A DNA stretch of 64,000 nt from Pleurodeles waltl (lineage: Eukaryota; Chordata; Amphibia; Caudata; Salamandridae): positions 1,028,351,066 through 1,028,415,065 of the forward strand of contig NC_090446.1 in the NCBI RefSeq assembly GCF_031143425.1, in the 5' to 3' direction. The position numbers and the translations under genes are program-made. The notes under the pieces were generated by a model. That model was not told the origin of the DNA. It ran no database searches and was given only the letters and a program-made list of their open reading frames with translations. This document shows positions 25,770 through 36,905 of this stretch, one piece after another; position 1 is the first letter of the stretch; each line of letters opens with the position of its first letter.

Positions 25770-26095
25770 CAATGTCCTGGGGAGTGCAAGGCCACAGTCT
25801 CTCAAGTGGGTGGTTTGCCCACTGCTTGGTCCTGGGGAGTGCAAGGCCACAGTCTCTCAAGTGGGTGGTTTGCCCACATGCTCTGGAGGGGCAACATGCC
25901 CTGTGCTAGGTCCTGGGGAGTGCAAGGCCACAGTCTCTCAAGTGGGTGGTTTGCCCACTGCTTGGTCCTGGGAAGTGCAAGGCCACAGTCTCTCAAGTGG
26001 GTTGGTTGCCCACATGCTCTGGAGGGGGCAACATGCCCTGTGCTTGGTCCTGGGGAGTGCAAGGCCACAGTCTCTCTAGTGGATGGCTTCTCCAC
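25770..26095. repeat. 55-bp minisatellite of Harbinger element 2
   Basis: The unit contains GGTCCTGGGGAGTGCAAGGCC and CAGTCTCTCAAGTGGGTGG, the reverse complement of the 55-bp unit of element 1. Units are partly interrupted by a variant joint with ACATGCTCTGGAGGGG and CAACATGCCCTGTGC (near 25876 and 26012). About five copies are present. Open frames across it are repeat by-products. Confidence 0.88.
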
Positions 26096-26109
26096 TGTTT
26101 CTGAAGGGG

Positions 26110-26340
26110 GCCTTGAGCCCTGTGCCCTTCATCCTGGGAAGGATGGGGTGAGTGTATGGCTTCTTCCACTGGTTCTGGAGGGGGCTTTGTGCCCAGTGTG
26201 TTTCATCCTGGGAAGGATGGGGTGAGTGGATGGCTTCTTCCACTGGTTCTGGAGGGGGCATTGTGCCCTGTGATGCAGATCTTGGAGAGTGCAAGGTCAC
26301 AGTCTCTCACCTGGGTGTCAGACCCACATGCTTTGCAGGG
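26110..26340. repeat. About 70-bp minisatellite of Harbinger element 2
   Basis: Units with GGTTCTGGAGGGGGC and CATCCTGGGAAGGATGGGGT recur about every 65-75 bp from 26110 to about 26270. They correspond, inverted, to the 74-bp units at 10930-11120 in element 1. The last unit degenerates into the downstream flank of the second Myb-like gene. Confidence 0.78.
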
Positions 26341-26372
26341 GCCAGGATGCACAACAGCCCATGGAGGCAGGA

Positions 26373-28633
26373 CTACACACTGTCCACCGTCGGTGACGGC
26401 TGCTCAGTGGTGCTGGTGGAGATGCTGGTGGCAGGGTTGGCAGTGGTGGGGGGAGGATCCAGCCCACCCCCTGCTACCGCGGACTGCTGCCCACTGGGGC
26501 TGCTGCTGGTGGCAGTGGTGCTGGTGGCAGTGCCGGCAGTGGTGCTGGTGGCAGTGCTGGCATTGGTGCTGGTGGCGGTGCTGGTGGCAGTGCTGGCAGT
26601 GGTGGGGGGAGGCTCCAGCCCATCCCTGCAGCCTCGGACGGCTGCCCACTGGGGCGGCTGCTGCTGGCGGTGCACTTGTGGTGCTGGTGGCTGTGCTGGT
26701 GGCAGTGCTGGTGGCAGTGCTGACAGTGGTGTGGGGGGGAACTCCAGTCCTTCCCCTGCAGCCTCGGACGGCCGAACCACCAAGGCTGGTGGTGGGGGCT
26801 CCGAATGATTCCCAGCAATAGCCCTCCTGTCCTTCCTGCCTGTTGGTGCAGGCCCCTTGCCCTACCTGTCAGCAGCCAGGGATTGCCTCTTGCCCTTCCC
26901 TTCTGCAGCTGGTGGTGTCTGCTTGCCCTTCCTAGACGCTGCTGGTGGTGCCTCCTTGCCCTTCCCTGTCACAGCTGGTGGTGCCTCCTTGCCCTTCCTT
27001 GATGCACCTGGTGCAGGCACCCTGTCGGTGTTGCTGCCTGGTGCCCGGGATCCTCTCCCAGCTGCAGTAGCTGTCGACACTACTGTGGCCGTGGACTGGG
27101 TGACTGAGGTGCTCGCCTGGGCTCTGACCACCCGGGCCCAATGAGAAGGACAGGGGGTGGGGGGAAAATGGTAGAGAAGAGGTCAATGGTGCAGAGGAAA
27201 AGCTTCTTAGGGACATTGGGGCGGGATGAGGGTGAAGGTTTGGGAGAAGAGGAAGTCATTGTAGGAGGTGTCTGTCTGCTGTGTTTGTGTGCAGGTGCAT
27301 GGGCTGGATGCTGGTGTGAGGTGGATGGCTGTTTGGTGTCTGAGTGCTTGCGTTTGTGTACTTTGGGTGGAGGGGGCACAGACACAGTGGAAGAGGACAC
27401 ACGGGATGTGTGCAGGGATGTGGGGGTGGTAACTGCCAGTTAGGGGCGTTTAGTGATAAGCGTGATGGTGGTAGTGGAAGTAGTGCATGCAGGTGTGAGT
27501 GAAGACGCAACTGGGAGGGAGGTGGACGAGGAGGAGGAGGGGGACACAGTGGAGACAGTGGATGTTGGTATGTCTGCATCTGGATGGTGTTTGTGTGAGT
27601 GCCTGTGGGATGATGTGTGGTGCTTGTGTTTGCCTGAACCACTCCTGTGTGTTGTCCTGGGTGCATCCTGGTCTGCCTGTGTGATTGGGATATGTTGGTA
27701 TTGAGGGGAATGGGATTGGGCAGAGGAAGTTGGGGGGTTGGGGGGGCTAGAAACAGGGACAATGGCTGCCATCAGGGAGGAAGCCAGAGCCTGGATTGAT
27801 TTCTGTTGGGCCACAATGCTAGAGTGAATGCCCTCCAGGAATGCATTTGTTTTTTGCAAATGGGCTTCCAGCCCCTGGATGGCATTCACAATTGTTGACT
27901 GCCCAACAGAGATGGATCGCAGGAGGTCAATAGCCTCCTCACTCAGGGCAGCAGGGCTAACTGGGCAGGGCCTGAGGTGCCTGGGGCGAAGGAGATGCCC
28001 ACCCTACTGGGAGAGTGGGCATGGCATACATGCTGGAGGGCTGCTTGGAGGGTGGTGCTGGTACGGGGGTGGCAGTTGTACCTGTAGTTGGGGTGGGCAC
28101 AGAGGTGTCCGCCACCACCAGAGAGCTTCCTTCTGAGGACGTATCACTGTCAGAACTGTCCCCTCCAGTCTCCGCGGTGGTGCTCCCCTCGTCTCAGGTC
28201 CTCCCACCGTTTCCAACAATGGGTGCTCTACCTGTCGTAGACCCCCAGGGTCCGCACGTCGGCGATGGCTCGCCATATGCCCTTTTTTTGATGGGCACTG
28301 ACCTGCAGAGAAATACACATAGGAAAAGGTATCAGTCAGACCGTCCTGCCTGTTACACTCACAGCCCACCATAGCCCTCACATCCCCTTATGCACAGACA
28401 TTGCCCACCATAAATGCAGCACGCTGCCCAGGGCCCTTCCACCATCCCACCCCCCCCCCAGGAGGCCCTCACACACAGCACTCCATGCCTTCATGCCCAT
28501 CGTGCTCACAGTGTACTCACCTGTTGGTCTGGAGGTCCATACAGCATTCGGTACTGGGGTAGGACCCGTCCACCAGTCTCTCCAACTCTGCAGCAGTGAA
28601 GGCAGGGGCCCTTTCCCCAGTGACACGAGCCAT
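26373..28633 (-). pseudogene. Harbinger element 2 second Myb/SANT-like gene B, internally deleted
   Basis: On the minus strand exon 1 starts at 28633 (MARVTGERAPAFTAAELERL) and a one-base loss shifts the frame after VDG; it ends at CAG|GTGAGT (28521). Exon 2 begins after CTCTGCAG near 28305 with VSAHQKKGIWRAIADVRTLG, then a stop where other copies have an Arg, then a KRWEDLRR-like end. There the sequence jumps straight into exon-3 sequence, so the rest of exon 2 and the second intron are deleted. Exon 3 keeps the helical segment (VNAIQGLEAHLQKTNAFLEG) and the Ser/Thr/Pro tail with VHKRK (about 27355). The coding trace ends near 26373. Confidence 0.75.
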
Positions 28634-28838
28634 GGTCGGTTCCAGACACAAGTCACAGGAGCACTTGCAGTGTAGGTCCTCTCCTGTTGAAGGTCAGGTA
28701 GCAAGTGAGTGAACAGATAGAAAATGGTGGTTTTCGACCGCCTCCTGCAACGGCGCACAATGTCAGCGGAATCACCTTATTTCCACCTCTCTCTCCATAC
28801 AGGACAGACGGACACCATTTCAGGAGGGGGGCAGGCCA

Positions 28839-30091
28839 TGGCACCTAACTGCGTTACAGTACACATAGGCACCATTTGGGCCTACCCAAAAAAATACTGT
28901 TACAGTCACAACATGCAATGCAGTGTAGTGTTTGGAAATATGGAATACTGACCAGCTGCTCACAGCTTGCCCCCTAGATTGCAACCGCTGCAGATGAATA
29001 GGAGATGGAGACATCCCCCAGTGTACAGGCCCCTGGTGGACTTGGCAACAATGGAGGACAGGCACATTATCATCACCTATAGACTGGACAGGGCCACAAT
29101 CACAGAGCTGTGTGCCCATTTGAAACCTGACCTGATGTATGCTATCCGTCAGCCCACCGGGATCCCTCCTCTTGTGCAAGTGCTATCAGTGCTCCATTTC
29201 CTGGCAACTGGCTCCTTCCACGTGACAGTGGGCTTGGCAGCAGGAATGTCTCAGCCAATGTTCTCAATAATGCTGACCAGAGTGTTGTCTGCCCTGATTA
29301 AACACATGAGCAGCTACATCGTTTTCCCCCAGATTTGGCCACAGTGAAAGCTGATTTCGATGCAATTGGACACATCCCCAACATTATTGGAGCAATAGAT
29401 GGTACACATATTGCATTTGTTCCCCCCCCCAGAGAAATGAACAGGTGTTCAGAAATCAAAAGAGCTTTCACTCCATGAATGTGCAGATGGTGTGCCTGGC
29501 AGACCAGCACATCTCTCATGTCAATGCAAAGTATCCAGGGCCTGTGCACGATGCCTTTATCCTAAGGAATAGCAGCATCCCATATGTGATGGCTCAACTC
29601 CAGAGGCACAGGGTGTGGCTAATAGGTGAGCCCTGGTTCCCACCCAGTAGGTTTTGGTGTATTGGTATGGTGTGGGCCCTAAGGGTTAGTGTGTGTCTAA
29701 CAGTTGTCCCTCGATATTTTCAGGGGAGTCTTGTTACCCCAACCTCTCATGCCTACTGACCCCTATGAGGAATCCCAGGACAAGGGCAGAGGAACGTTAC
29801 AATGAGGCACATGGGCGAACAAGAAGAATAATAGAAACAACATTCGGCCTCCTGAAGGCCAGGTTTCGTTCCCTCCATCTAACAGGTGGATCTCTGTACT
29901 ACTCACCCAAGAAGGTGTGCCAGGTCATCGTGGCATGCTGTATGTTGCACAACCTTGCCTTATGTCGCCAGGTGCCTTTTCTGCAGGAGGATGAGGCTGG
30001 AGATGGGCGTGTGGCAGCAGTGGACTCTGTGGACAGTGAAGATGATGAGGCAGAGGATGAGGATGAGGACAACAGAAGTGCTATAATATGA
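28839..30091 (+). pseudogene. Harbinger element 2 HARBI1-type transposase, frameshifted
   Basis: MAPNCVTV at 28839 parallels the MAPNYLTA start of element 1. The main frame from 28967 gives RHIIITYRLDRATITELCAH, MSQPMFSIMLTRVLSALI and SYIVFPQ, then a frameshift near 29331, IGAIDGTHIAFVPPP (first Asp), another frameshift near 29430, FRNQKSFHSMNVQMVCLADQ, GPVHDAFILRNSS (second Asp kept) and LIG. An intron runs from GTGAGC (about 29622) to TTTTCAG (about 29723). Exon 2 carries GESCYPNLSCLLTPMRNPRT, AEERYNEAHGRTRRIIETTF (Glu kept) and an acidic C-terminus ending SAII. Two frameshifts disable it although all three catalytic residues survive. Confidence 0.92.
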
Positions 30092-30583
30092 CTATACTTC
30101 CAATGAAACACAGGTAAGACACTGTAATTTCACTTTACATTGACATTTTTGTGTTTGACATTGTCACTGGCAGGCTGATTTTCCCACTTCTATGGCCACT
30201 TACTATACCCTTTGGCATCTCTATTTTCAGATATTTGTGCCCCACTATCTCTCCTGGTGTGTTAACTGCAGCCAACTACAGGTCATTCCTATGTATACAT
30301 TACTGTACAGTTGTACTGCAGTGTTTAAATCTTATTAAACGAATACATAGTTCAAACATTTGACAGGCTCCATACTTGTATTTATTCAAATGGTGTTTAT
30401 TTAAGTGCTAGTAAGTAGGGGGCGTGCAATGGGCTGGGGTGATGGTGGAGGAATGTCCAGGATAGAGTTCAGCCTATTTGTATCACAGGTGCATTGTCCA
30501 AGGGGACATAGGAAGTGGAGCAATGGCAGTTTAAGGTGGACAGGGTGACAGAGTGGGACACAAGGGGGTCAATCAGGAGAGTC

Positions 30584-32132
30584 TTATTTCCTGGCGAGGG
30601 TCTTGACAATAGTCTGGCTTCTGCCTGGATCGCAGGGACCGTTTGCAGGGTGGTTCTCCTTCTGCAGGGGGTGGGGTGATGGTGGACTGTTGTTCCTGTG
30701 GCAGGGCCTCCTGTCCACTAGCGCCAGCAGAGGTGAAAGGCTATTCATCAGTTTGGCTAGTGTCAGGGGCCAGCTGGTGTGCCACTGCCTCCCTCATGGT
30801 GTTGGCCATGTGTGCCAGCTCCCCTGCAATGGTGACCAGGGTGGTGTTGATGTCCTTCAAGTCCTCCCTGATCCCCAGGTTCTGTCCCCCTGCAGCTGCT
30901 GGGTCTCCTGCAACTTGTGCAGTATCTGGCCCATTGTCTCCTGGGAATGGTGGTAAGCTCCCAGGATGTTGGTGAGTGCCTCCTGGAGAGTGGGTTCCCT
31001 GGGTCTGTCCTCCCCCTGCTGCACAGCAGTCCTCCCAGCTTCCCTGTTGTCCCGTGCCTCTGTCCCTTGAACCATATGCCCACTGCCACTGACCCCAGGT
31101 CCCTGATCATCCTGTGTTTGTGGGGTGGCCTGGGGTCCCTGTAGTGGTGGACACACTGCTGATTGATGTGTCCTGGGGACAGAGGTATGGGCCCGCTGAG
31201 TGGGTACGGTGCTGGTGTTTCCTGAGGGGGAGGCTCTGTGGTGGTATGGGACTGTGCTTGGGTTACCGACTGTCCGGAGATCCCTGATGGGCCAGGTTGG
31301 TCATCCAGACCCAGGCGTCCAGAGCTGCTGTCATCACTGTGGGACTCTTCTGGGGGGGGGATTGAATGTTTCTAGCACCTCCTCTCTGGTGACGTTGGGT
31401 GGGGGACCTGTGGGGATGTAAATGCAGTGTAATTGTTTCTGCGTGTGTCATCTTGTGCATGGGTGTATTGCCCTCTATGGTTGTTATTGCCCTGTCAGCT
31501 TTGCCTTGTGTGAGTAGTTATTTTGTGGGCTAGGTGATTCTCTCTATTGTGCATGCTTTAGTGATGGGTGTCCATGCAGGTCTGTGATGAGGGTCTGTGC
31601 ATTGGTGTTGCATGCAGGGCTTGGTATTGGGAGGGGTGGGTTGTGGTGGTGGGGTGTGTGTGAGGTGATGGAGTGATGTGAGTGCGGGTAAGGGTGGGGT
31701 TTTGTGATGGCATGCAGGTAGGGGGGCTGATAGTAATAGAGAGTTGACTTACTGGAGTCAAGTCCTCCTGCTACTCCTGCCAGGCCCTATGGCTGCATGA
31801 TTGCCAAGACTTGCTCCTCCCATGTTGTTAGTTATGGTGGAGGAGGTGGGGGTCCACTGCCAGTCCTCTCTACAGCTATTTGGTGTTTTGCTGCTGTGGA
31901 ACGCACCTTCCCCCTGTAGGTCGTTCCACCTCTTCCTGATGTCATCCCTTGTTCTGGGATGCTGTCCCACGGCGTAGACCCTGTCCAGGATTCTCCGCCA
32001 TAGCTCCATCTTCCTTTCAATGGGTGTCTGCTGCACCTATGATCCAAATAGCTGTGGCTCTACCCGGATGATTTTCTCCACCATGACCCTTAGCTCCTCC
32101 TCTGAGAACCTGGGGTGTTGTTGTGATGCCAT
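30584..32132 (-). pseudogene. Harbinger element 2 Myb/SANT-like gene A
   Basis: The start codon is at 32132 on the minus strand (MASQQHPRFSEEELRVMVEK). A stop codon replaces a residue after QLFGS, and the frame shifts after RKRWNDLQ. In between, TPIERKMELWRRILDRVYAV and HPRTRDDIRKRWNDL show the W and RW positions of the Myb/SANT-like domain. A splice donor (GTAAG) follows near 31755, with the second exon downstream of a pyrimidine tract near 31420. The C-terminal region repeats the helix of element 1 (LTNILGAYHHSQETMGQIL region near 30940) and ends at a TAA at 30584-30586. It would be the accessory DNA-binding protein of transposition. Confidence 0.82.
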
Positions 32133-32702
32133 GGGTGTAGAGTGAGTGGTGTGGGTGAGGATGTGTGGGGTGATGTGCTGGGGTGTGTGATGTAAGGTGC
32201 GTCGATGGTGTATAGGTGATGGAGGTGTGTGGCTGTGGTCTTGTCTGTGCTCTTGCTATCTCTCTCTTGTGGCAATTGTTTGTATTCGTAAAGGGTTGTG
32301 GGTAATGTGGGTGTGTGTTTTATAGTGGTGTGGGTGTGGTGTGTGTGTCAGGTGTGAGTTATTCAGATTGTCCAATGTGATGTTGTTTTGTTAGGTTGTG
32401 TTTATTTTGGGCACTGTGGTATGTACTGCCAATGGTTTAGCGCCATTGAATGTCCGCCACGGTGATTCGTGGGTCATAATGCTGTGGGCGTAGTTCTGTT
32501 GGTGTAACAGTGTGGGTTTTGCTACTGCCAGTTTATCACTGACCTTTGGGCTGGCGGACTTGTGTGTGTGGCTGTATAGTGACGGATTGCAATGTGTGGG
32601 TCATTGTATGGGTGGCGGTAATCAGCTGCGGCGGCGGTATGTTGGCGGCAGTCAGCATAGCAGTAAGCGGTACTTACCACCAATGTCATAATGAGGACCT
32701 TA

Positions 32703-33240
32703 GATTTTACAGAAATCTTTAGCAGTTTAAGAGAAAATTCTAAGTTTTTTAGAAATTATAATCTTGCAGTGCAATTGCTTGACATTGATCCTGACTTGAT
32801 TCTATCGCTACCATTGATCGCTCTTAAAAAAACCCTGAATAAAGGTACATGGTCTAAAAGTTTTTCTATAGATCTTGTAGTCCTGTTTCCTAAAGAGGAG
32901 ACTAACAATATTGACTAACTCCTTCACGTTTAAACACTCCCAGACATACTTAGCCTGGAATCTCTGACAGGGGGTGGGATGTTTTTTTATCTTGTTGAGA
33001 TTAGATAGATTGCCACTACGAGAACGTACCTCCAAGTGGGATGGATTGTCGAACATTTGTGATTTATGCCACCTGGGGGTGCAGAACCTCAAGCATGTCG
33101 TGCTTCTCTGCCCTGCTTTAGCAACTTTTAGAAAAAAATGGTTGAAACCCCTCTATTTGAATTTTAACATTTATTCTGCTAGAGAGGCCTTGGAAACTTT
33201 GTATAATTTGCGAATGAATTATTTTGTCACATGGTTTTAA
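32703..33240 (+). pseudogene. LINE ORF2, 3-prime part with zinc knuckle
   Basis: The frame resumes with DFTEIFSSLRENSKFFRNYN and is shifted near 32930. From 32974 it reads RLDRLPLRERTSKW and then CDLCHLGVQNLKHVVLLC (33058-33111), a CxxC...H...C zinc knuckle as found after the reverse transcriptase in many LINEs, followed by PALATFRKKW. A stop at 33238-33240 ends ORF2. Confidence 0.8.
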
Positions 33241-34469
33241 CATTTTTTAAGTCTTTTGAAAAATTTTATTGAGTTTTTGTATTAGTAAGGTACACCAGAA
33301 ATGTATTTATTCTATCTTAACAGGGTAAAGACCCTATGTGTTTCTTAATACGTTTTAGGGAGGAAGAGTTTCAGATCATACTAATGTTATAATTTAGTAT
33401 GTGGCTTGACAGGCAGAGGGTTTGCAGCTTTTGTATCTGTATAGTTTCCCTCTTGAATTTTAGGTATAGGCTTTCATTGTTTTTTTTATGGTAGCCAATC
33501 TTATTACGTATTTGGGAAAATATTTAAGAGTGGTTTCTTTCTGGCGTTTAATTGCATGTATGGTATGTTGTGCCCTAGTAGGAACAGAGAAGAGTGATTG
33601 GGGTTTAGCCCAAGGTCCTTCTGTTAAGAAGGTAATCTCATTAATTGGATGCATTTTATTCACATTTTGTACTGCATGTGAAGGATTATGGATTTTTAAC
33701 TCTGGGGGTATTTAGTGTATGTAATTTATTTAGAATGTAGTGCTTGATATTGGTTTTAAATTGGAATTTTATGGTCACTTTTGCCTATTATTTTGTATTA
33801 TGTCCTCATGTGGACATCTTTGGAGTTCCAACTCATGAATTAAAATAAATTGAAATTGAATTATTACCCCCATCTGGCTTAGAACATATTTTATTCTTCT
33901 CAGATGCATGAAAGTCTGAATCAGCCTGGTCAGAGTTTGAATCTGTTGTCAGCTGGTCAAACATATATCTAAAACAATGCTTAACTCACTCATCTATCCT
34001 ACTGGAATTACTTGATTGTATGAAAAAATTCAGCAACTCAAGACAATCAAGGATCTTTTTTACTTTTTTCATAGTAAGAGACCTGAAAATCATTCGGACA
34101 GTAAAACTGCAACTTCTGTTGAACTAGTAGATGTGAAATTAACTGTAAATAGAGTCAATAGTGGAGGAATTAACTCAAGGCTGTTTCCCTAATTCAAAAC
34201 ATTTGTCAGATAATTATCTCCCCTTTTAAGCCCAATCTTCTTCCAACATACATGTAAAATGTGAAGTTGTCTGCACTTTAGAGAAATTTTCCCAGTACTG
34301 CTGAGGCATATTGCAGTTATTGTTTTTCTAGGATCATTCCATTAACGTATTTGGAAGGTATTTGTCCAGATTAAAAATGAGTGTGGGAATAACATTTCTC
34401 TAGTGCAGAAGGGCAGGAGAGAATGACAGGCTATTTCTCCAGATTTTCATGGCCTCAGAAGAACTGTAT
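33241..34469. other. LINE 3-prime untranslated region and flanking non-coding DNA
   Basis: Positions 33241-33863 are the 3-prime untranslated part of the LINE and end in AATAAATTGAAATTGAATT. No target duplication can be given because the LINE 5-prime end is undefined. From 33864 to 34469 I see no gene or clear repeat boundary. Confidence 0.6.
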
Positions 34470-36905
34470 ACCTGTCAAATCATCCTCATTTGGCGGGTGT
34501 GGGAAAACAGGGCTGATCGCAGAGGCCCCCTAACTTTTTGCCCCCATTTTCACTTTTCTGTTGTTTTCCTGACTCTGATGGGTCCCTGGGTCCTGCTAAC
34601 CAGTCCCAGGGCCTGTGATCTGTATAAAATATAAATGCAAATTAGGCTAATTATAATTGGCCATGTCAACCTACCTATATGCCCCTAGTATATGGAAGGG
34701 CATTTAGGTTTAGGTACCCCAGCAAATGTAGTGCACCCATAGGTGCACTGCTGAGTTGCCCAGGGCCAGTTTAAAGGCCAGCCTGAATTGCTGGCTGCTT
34801 TTAACTTAAAGTTACATGCAAATTCGACTTTGGAATTAAAGGTAGTTCCATAGTCTTAAACTACCTTATTTTTACACATAAGTCACCCCTAAGGTGTGCC
34901 ATATGTGCCCCTAGGTTTGGGTGCCATGTAACTATTGACATGGACCTGATAAAAATAGTTTTATAAGCCCCGGTGAGGTAAAATATCCAAATTTGTTTTT
35001 CCCTCACTGTAGAGAATGGCCTCCATAGGCTAAAATGGGGAGACTTTATTTTAAGTAACAAAGTCCCCTTAAGTGTCAGATACCTCAAGTTTGACATAAA
35101 ATTAATTGTTATAATAAATCCCACAGTTTATAATTTTTGGATTTAATATAATTAGTTCAGCTAAAGAGTTTTAAACTCTACCTAAAAAGTTTACAACTTC
35201 TGCTCTGTAGTCCCCATCTCTGATTGGCCAGCCTCTGGCAGCCTGGCCAAGTTTCCTTGATGAGATGGAAAGTGGCCTGGGCTGAACACAAAGGATGTGC
35301 CCGGGGGAGGAGAACTACCTCAGCAGATGGGGAAGCAGGAAGGGGGAGGGCTGCCACACTGGTCTTCAAAGGCATGGAAGGACATTTGGAGTAGCCCAGC
35401 ACCTCCCTCACATCCTGCAACCCCAGACAATTAGGTGCCCGCTTGATTAGATTAAGAAAGGGCAGGAGAGGGGTGACTTTAAGAATTGTAGCCACACCAG
35501 TGGGTGGGCTCAGCCAGATGTAACTTCCAAAAATCAGTTTCAGCCATGATGGATTTTTGAAGAATGTTGCTCCCTTGGTTTGATTTTTGCCACACTTCCC
35601 AGGAAGTGGTCATCACAGGGGGAAGAACCCTGCATCTAATTGGAAAACCAGGACCCCCTGTCTTTCACCTATGAGCAAGGATAAATATGACAGAGCTGCA
35701 CCCACATCTCAGATCCCTACCAGATCCCTACAAGGAAGAACATCAGAAGAAGAAGGACTGCCCTGCTGGACCCCTGACCTGCACCTGGACAATGTACTCC
35801 GAAGGACTGCACCAGCTGCACACTTGGGCTTTACCACAAGAAGGACTTTGCCTGGCTTAAACTGGTTCAAGGAGGGACTCCCTGATTGGTACAGGTGAAA
35901 AATAGCTGTCCAGAGTCCTCTGCCTCAGTTCCTGAAGAAACTGACCAGCTGACCACTATCCAGTGGACATTTTGGAGTTTGAGCCAGGTGCATTCTCGGA
36001 GTTGTAGTCCCCACCATCAAAGAGCAACTCAGAGCTTCTGGGACTTTGTGATGAGCTGTGGACTCCAAATGAAACTTAAGAGACCTTCTGGAAGAAGATC
36101 CAGAAGTTTGGAGAAGACTAGAGAACCTTTTGGAAAAATCTGCATAAAGGGACCGACCAACCGCGGCAACTCTAGCTGACTTGCCTCACCTGCAACCCGG
36201 CCTGACTTGCAGGTTCATCCCGCTGAAGAAAATCAAAATTCAGGTTTGCCCCGGTCGAAGGATTTTCATCTCGAAAAATCTGCTAAGTCTGAATGTAGAA
36301 ATCTTCAGCAAGGGCTCCCAGGACGCGTATCCGAGGAAGGACTCGAGGGAGGTCGGATCAAACCGGCGACTTCGTTCCACTGAAGAAAATCTTCATGAAA
36401 ACGACTAAGTCCGAAGGTAAACTTTTGATGGAGGCCTCCCACTTGCTGTAGCCGAGCAGGGTTCCATTGCGGTCAGCCTTAAACTTTGACTTTGCCCTGG
36501 TTGAGGTGTGACCAGATGACCAGATTGTCGCTTTTCATTTCTATGCGGTAAAAAACACGAATTCTTTAAAAATTCATACCTCCAGTTCCCCTTATCTGAT
36601 TTTATTTGTTTCGGTGTCATTCTAAAGATAAAAATATCATCTATTTATATACATTGGAGTTCAATTTTTATTGTGTTTTATTATTACTTATTTACTGTTT
36701 CGTGATTAAATGCTATACACACTTGTCTCCTAAGTTAAGCCTTCTTGCTTGTTGCCAAGCTACCAAGGGTTGAACTGGGTTTAATTTATTGAGACCTAAC
36801 TGGACCTTTGTGGAGGTTAGTGGCCTGTTGTTAAGTGTAGGTACTTACCTGCCCTTACCAATAATCCACTTTCCAACAGAGGGTATTACTCTCCTTTCAG
36901 TGACA
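34470..36905 (+). repeat. Long non-coding LTR-like repeat
   Basis: This stretch looks like one retroelement-derived unit. It begins near TGTGGGAAAACAGGGCTG (34498), has ATAAAATATAAATGCAAATT (about 34623) and a later CTAAAGATAAAAATATC block (36623). It ends near CCACTTTCCAACA (36880), compatible with TG...CA termini. Frames such as 35587-36408 have no family similarity. Recognition of this type as abundant in newts is from memory, and I found no target duplication. Confidence 0.4.

Larger units (their letters stand above)
24922..32699 (-). mobile_element. Harbinger element 2, complete, 7778 bp, inverted
   Basis: The left end GCCCCTCATTACAACC and the inverted right end GGTCCTCATTATGACA are flanked by TTA at 24919-24921 and 32700-32702. 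Its left subterminal sequence (CGGTCGGTG.TAAA) matches the right end of element 1 inverted, so the copy lies in reverse orientation. Gene order from the right is Myb-like A (minus), transposase (plus), Myb-like B (minus), then the same 55-bp and 74-bp minisatellites as element 1. It is inserted in the C-terminal part of LINE ORF2. All three genes are broken. Confidence 0.93.
19673..33863 (+). mobile_element. Decayed LINE (non-LTR retrotransposon) split by two insertions
   Basis: Plus-strand order is ORF1, APE-type endonuclease, reverse transcriptase, C-terminal zinc knuckle and a 3-prime end with AATAAA at 33844-33849 and an AAATTG-type tail ending near 33863. Two later insertions interrupt ORF2: a 562-bp hairpin array at 24216-24777 (TSD CTA) and Harbinger element 2 at 24922-32699 (TSD TTA). 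Removing both with one TSD each leaves a LINE of about 5.8 kb. Many stops and frameshifts show it is long dead. The 5-prime end is uncertain. Clade is not assigned; the reverse transcriptase is of the I/Jockey/CR1 broad type. Confidence 0.85.

Noticed and set aside
26152..26821. Two plus-strand frames of about 220 codons rich in Gly, Val, Trp and Cys
   Set aside because: They are antisense to the Ser/Thr/Pro tail of gene B and to a minisatellite. The minus-strand reading is supported by comparison with element 1.
34498..36892. Complete LTR with TG...CA ends
   Set aside because: Flanking bases do not form a target duplication, and no second copy or TATA/AATAAA pair with normal spacing was found. 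Kept only as an LTR-like repeat.
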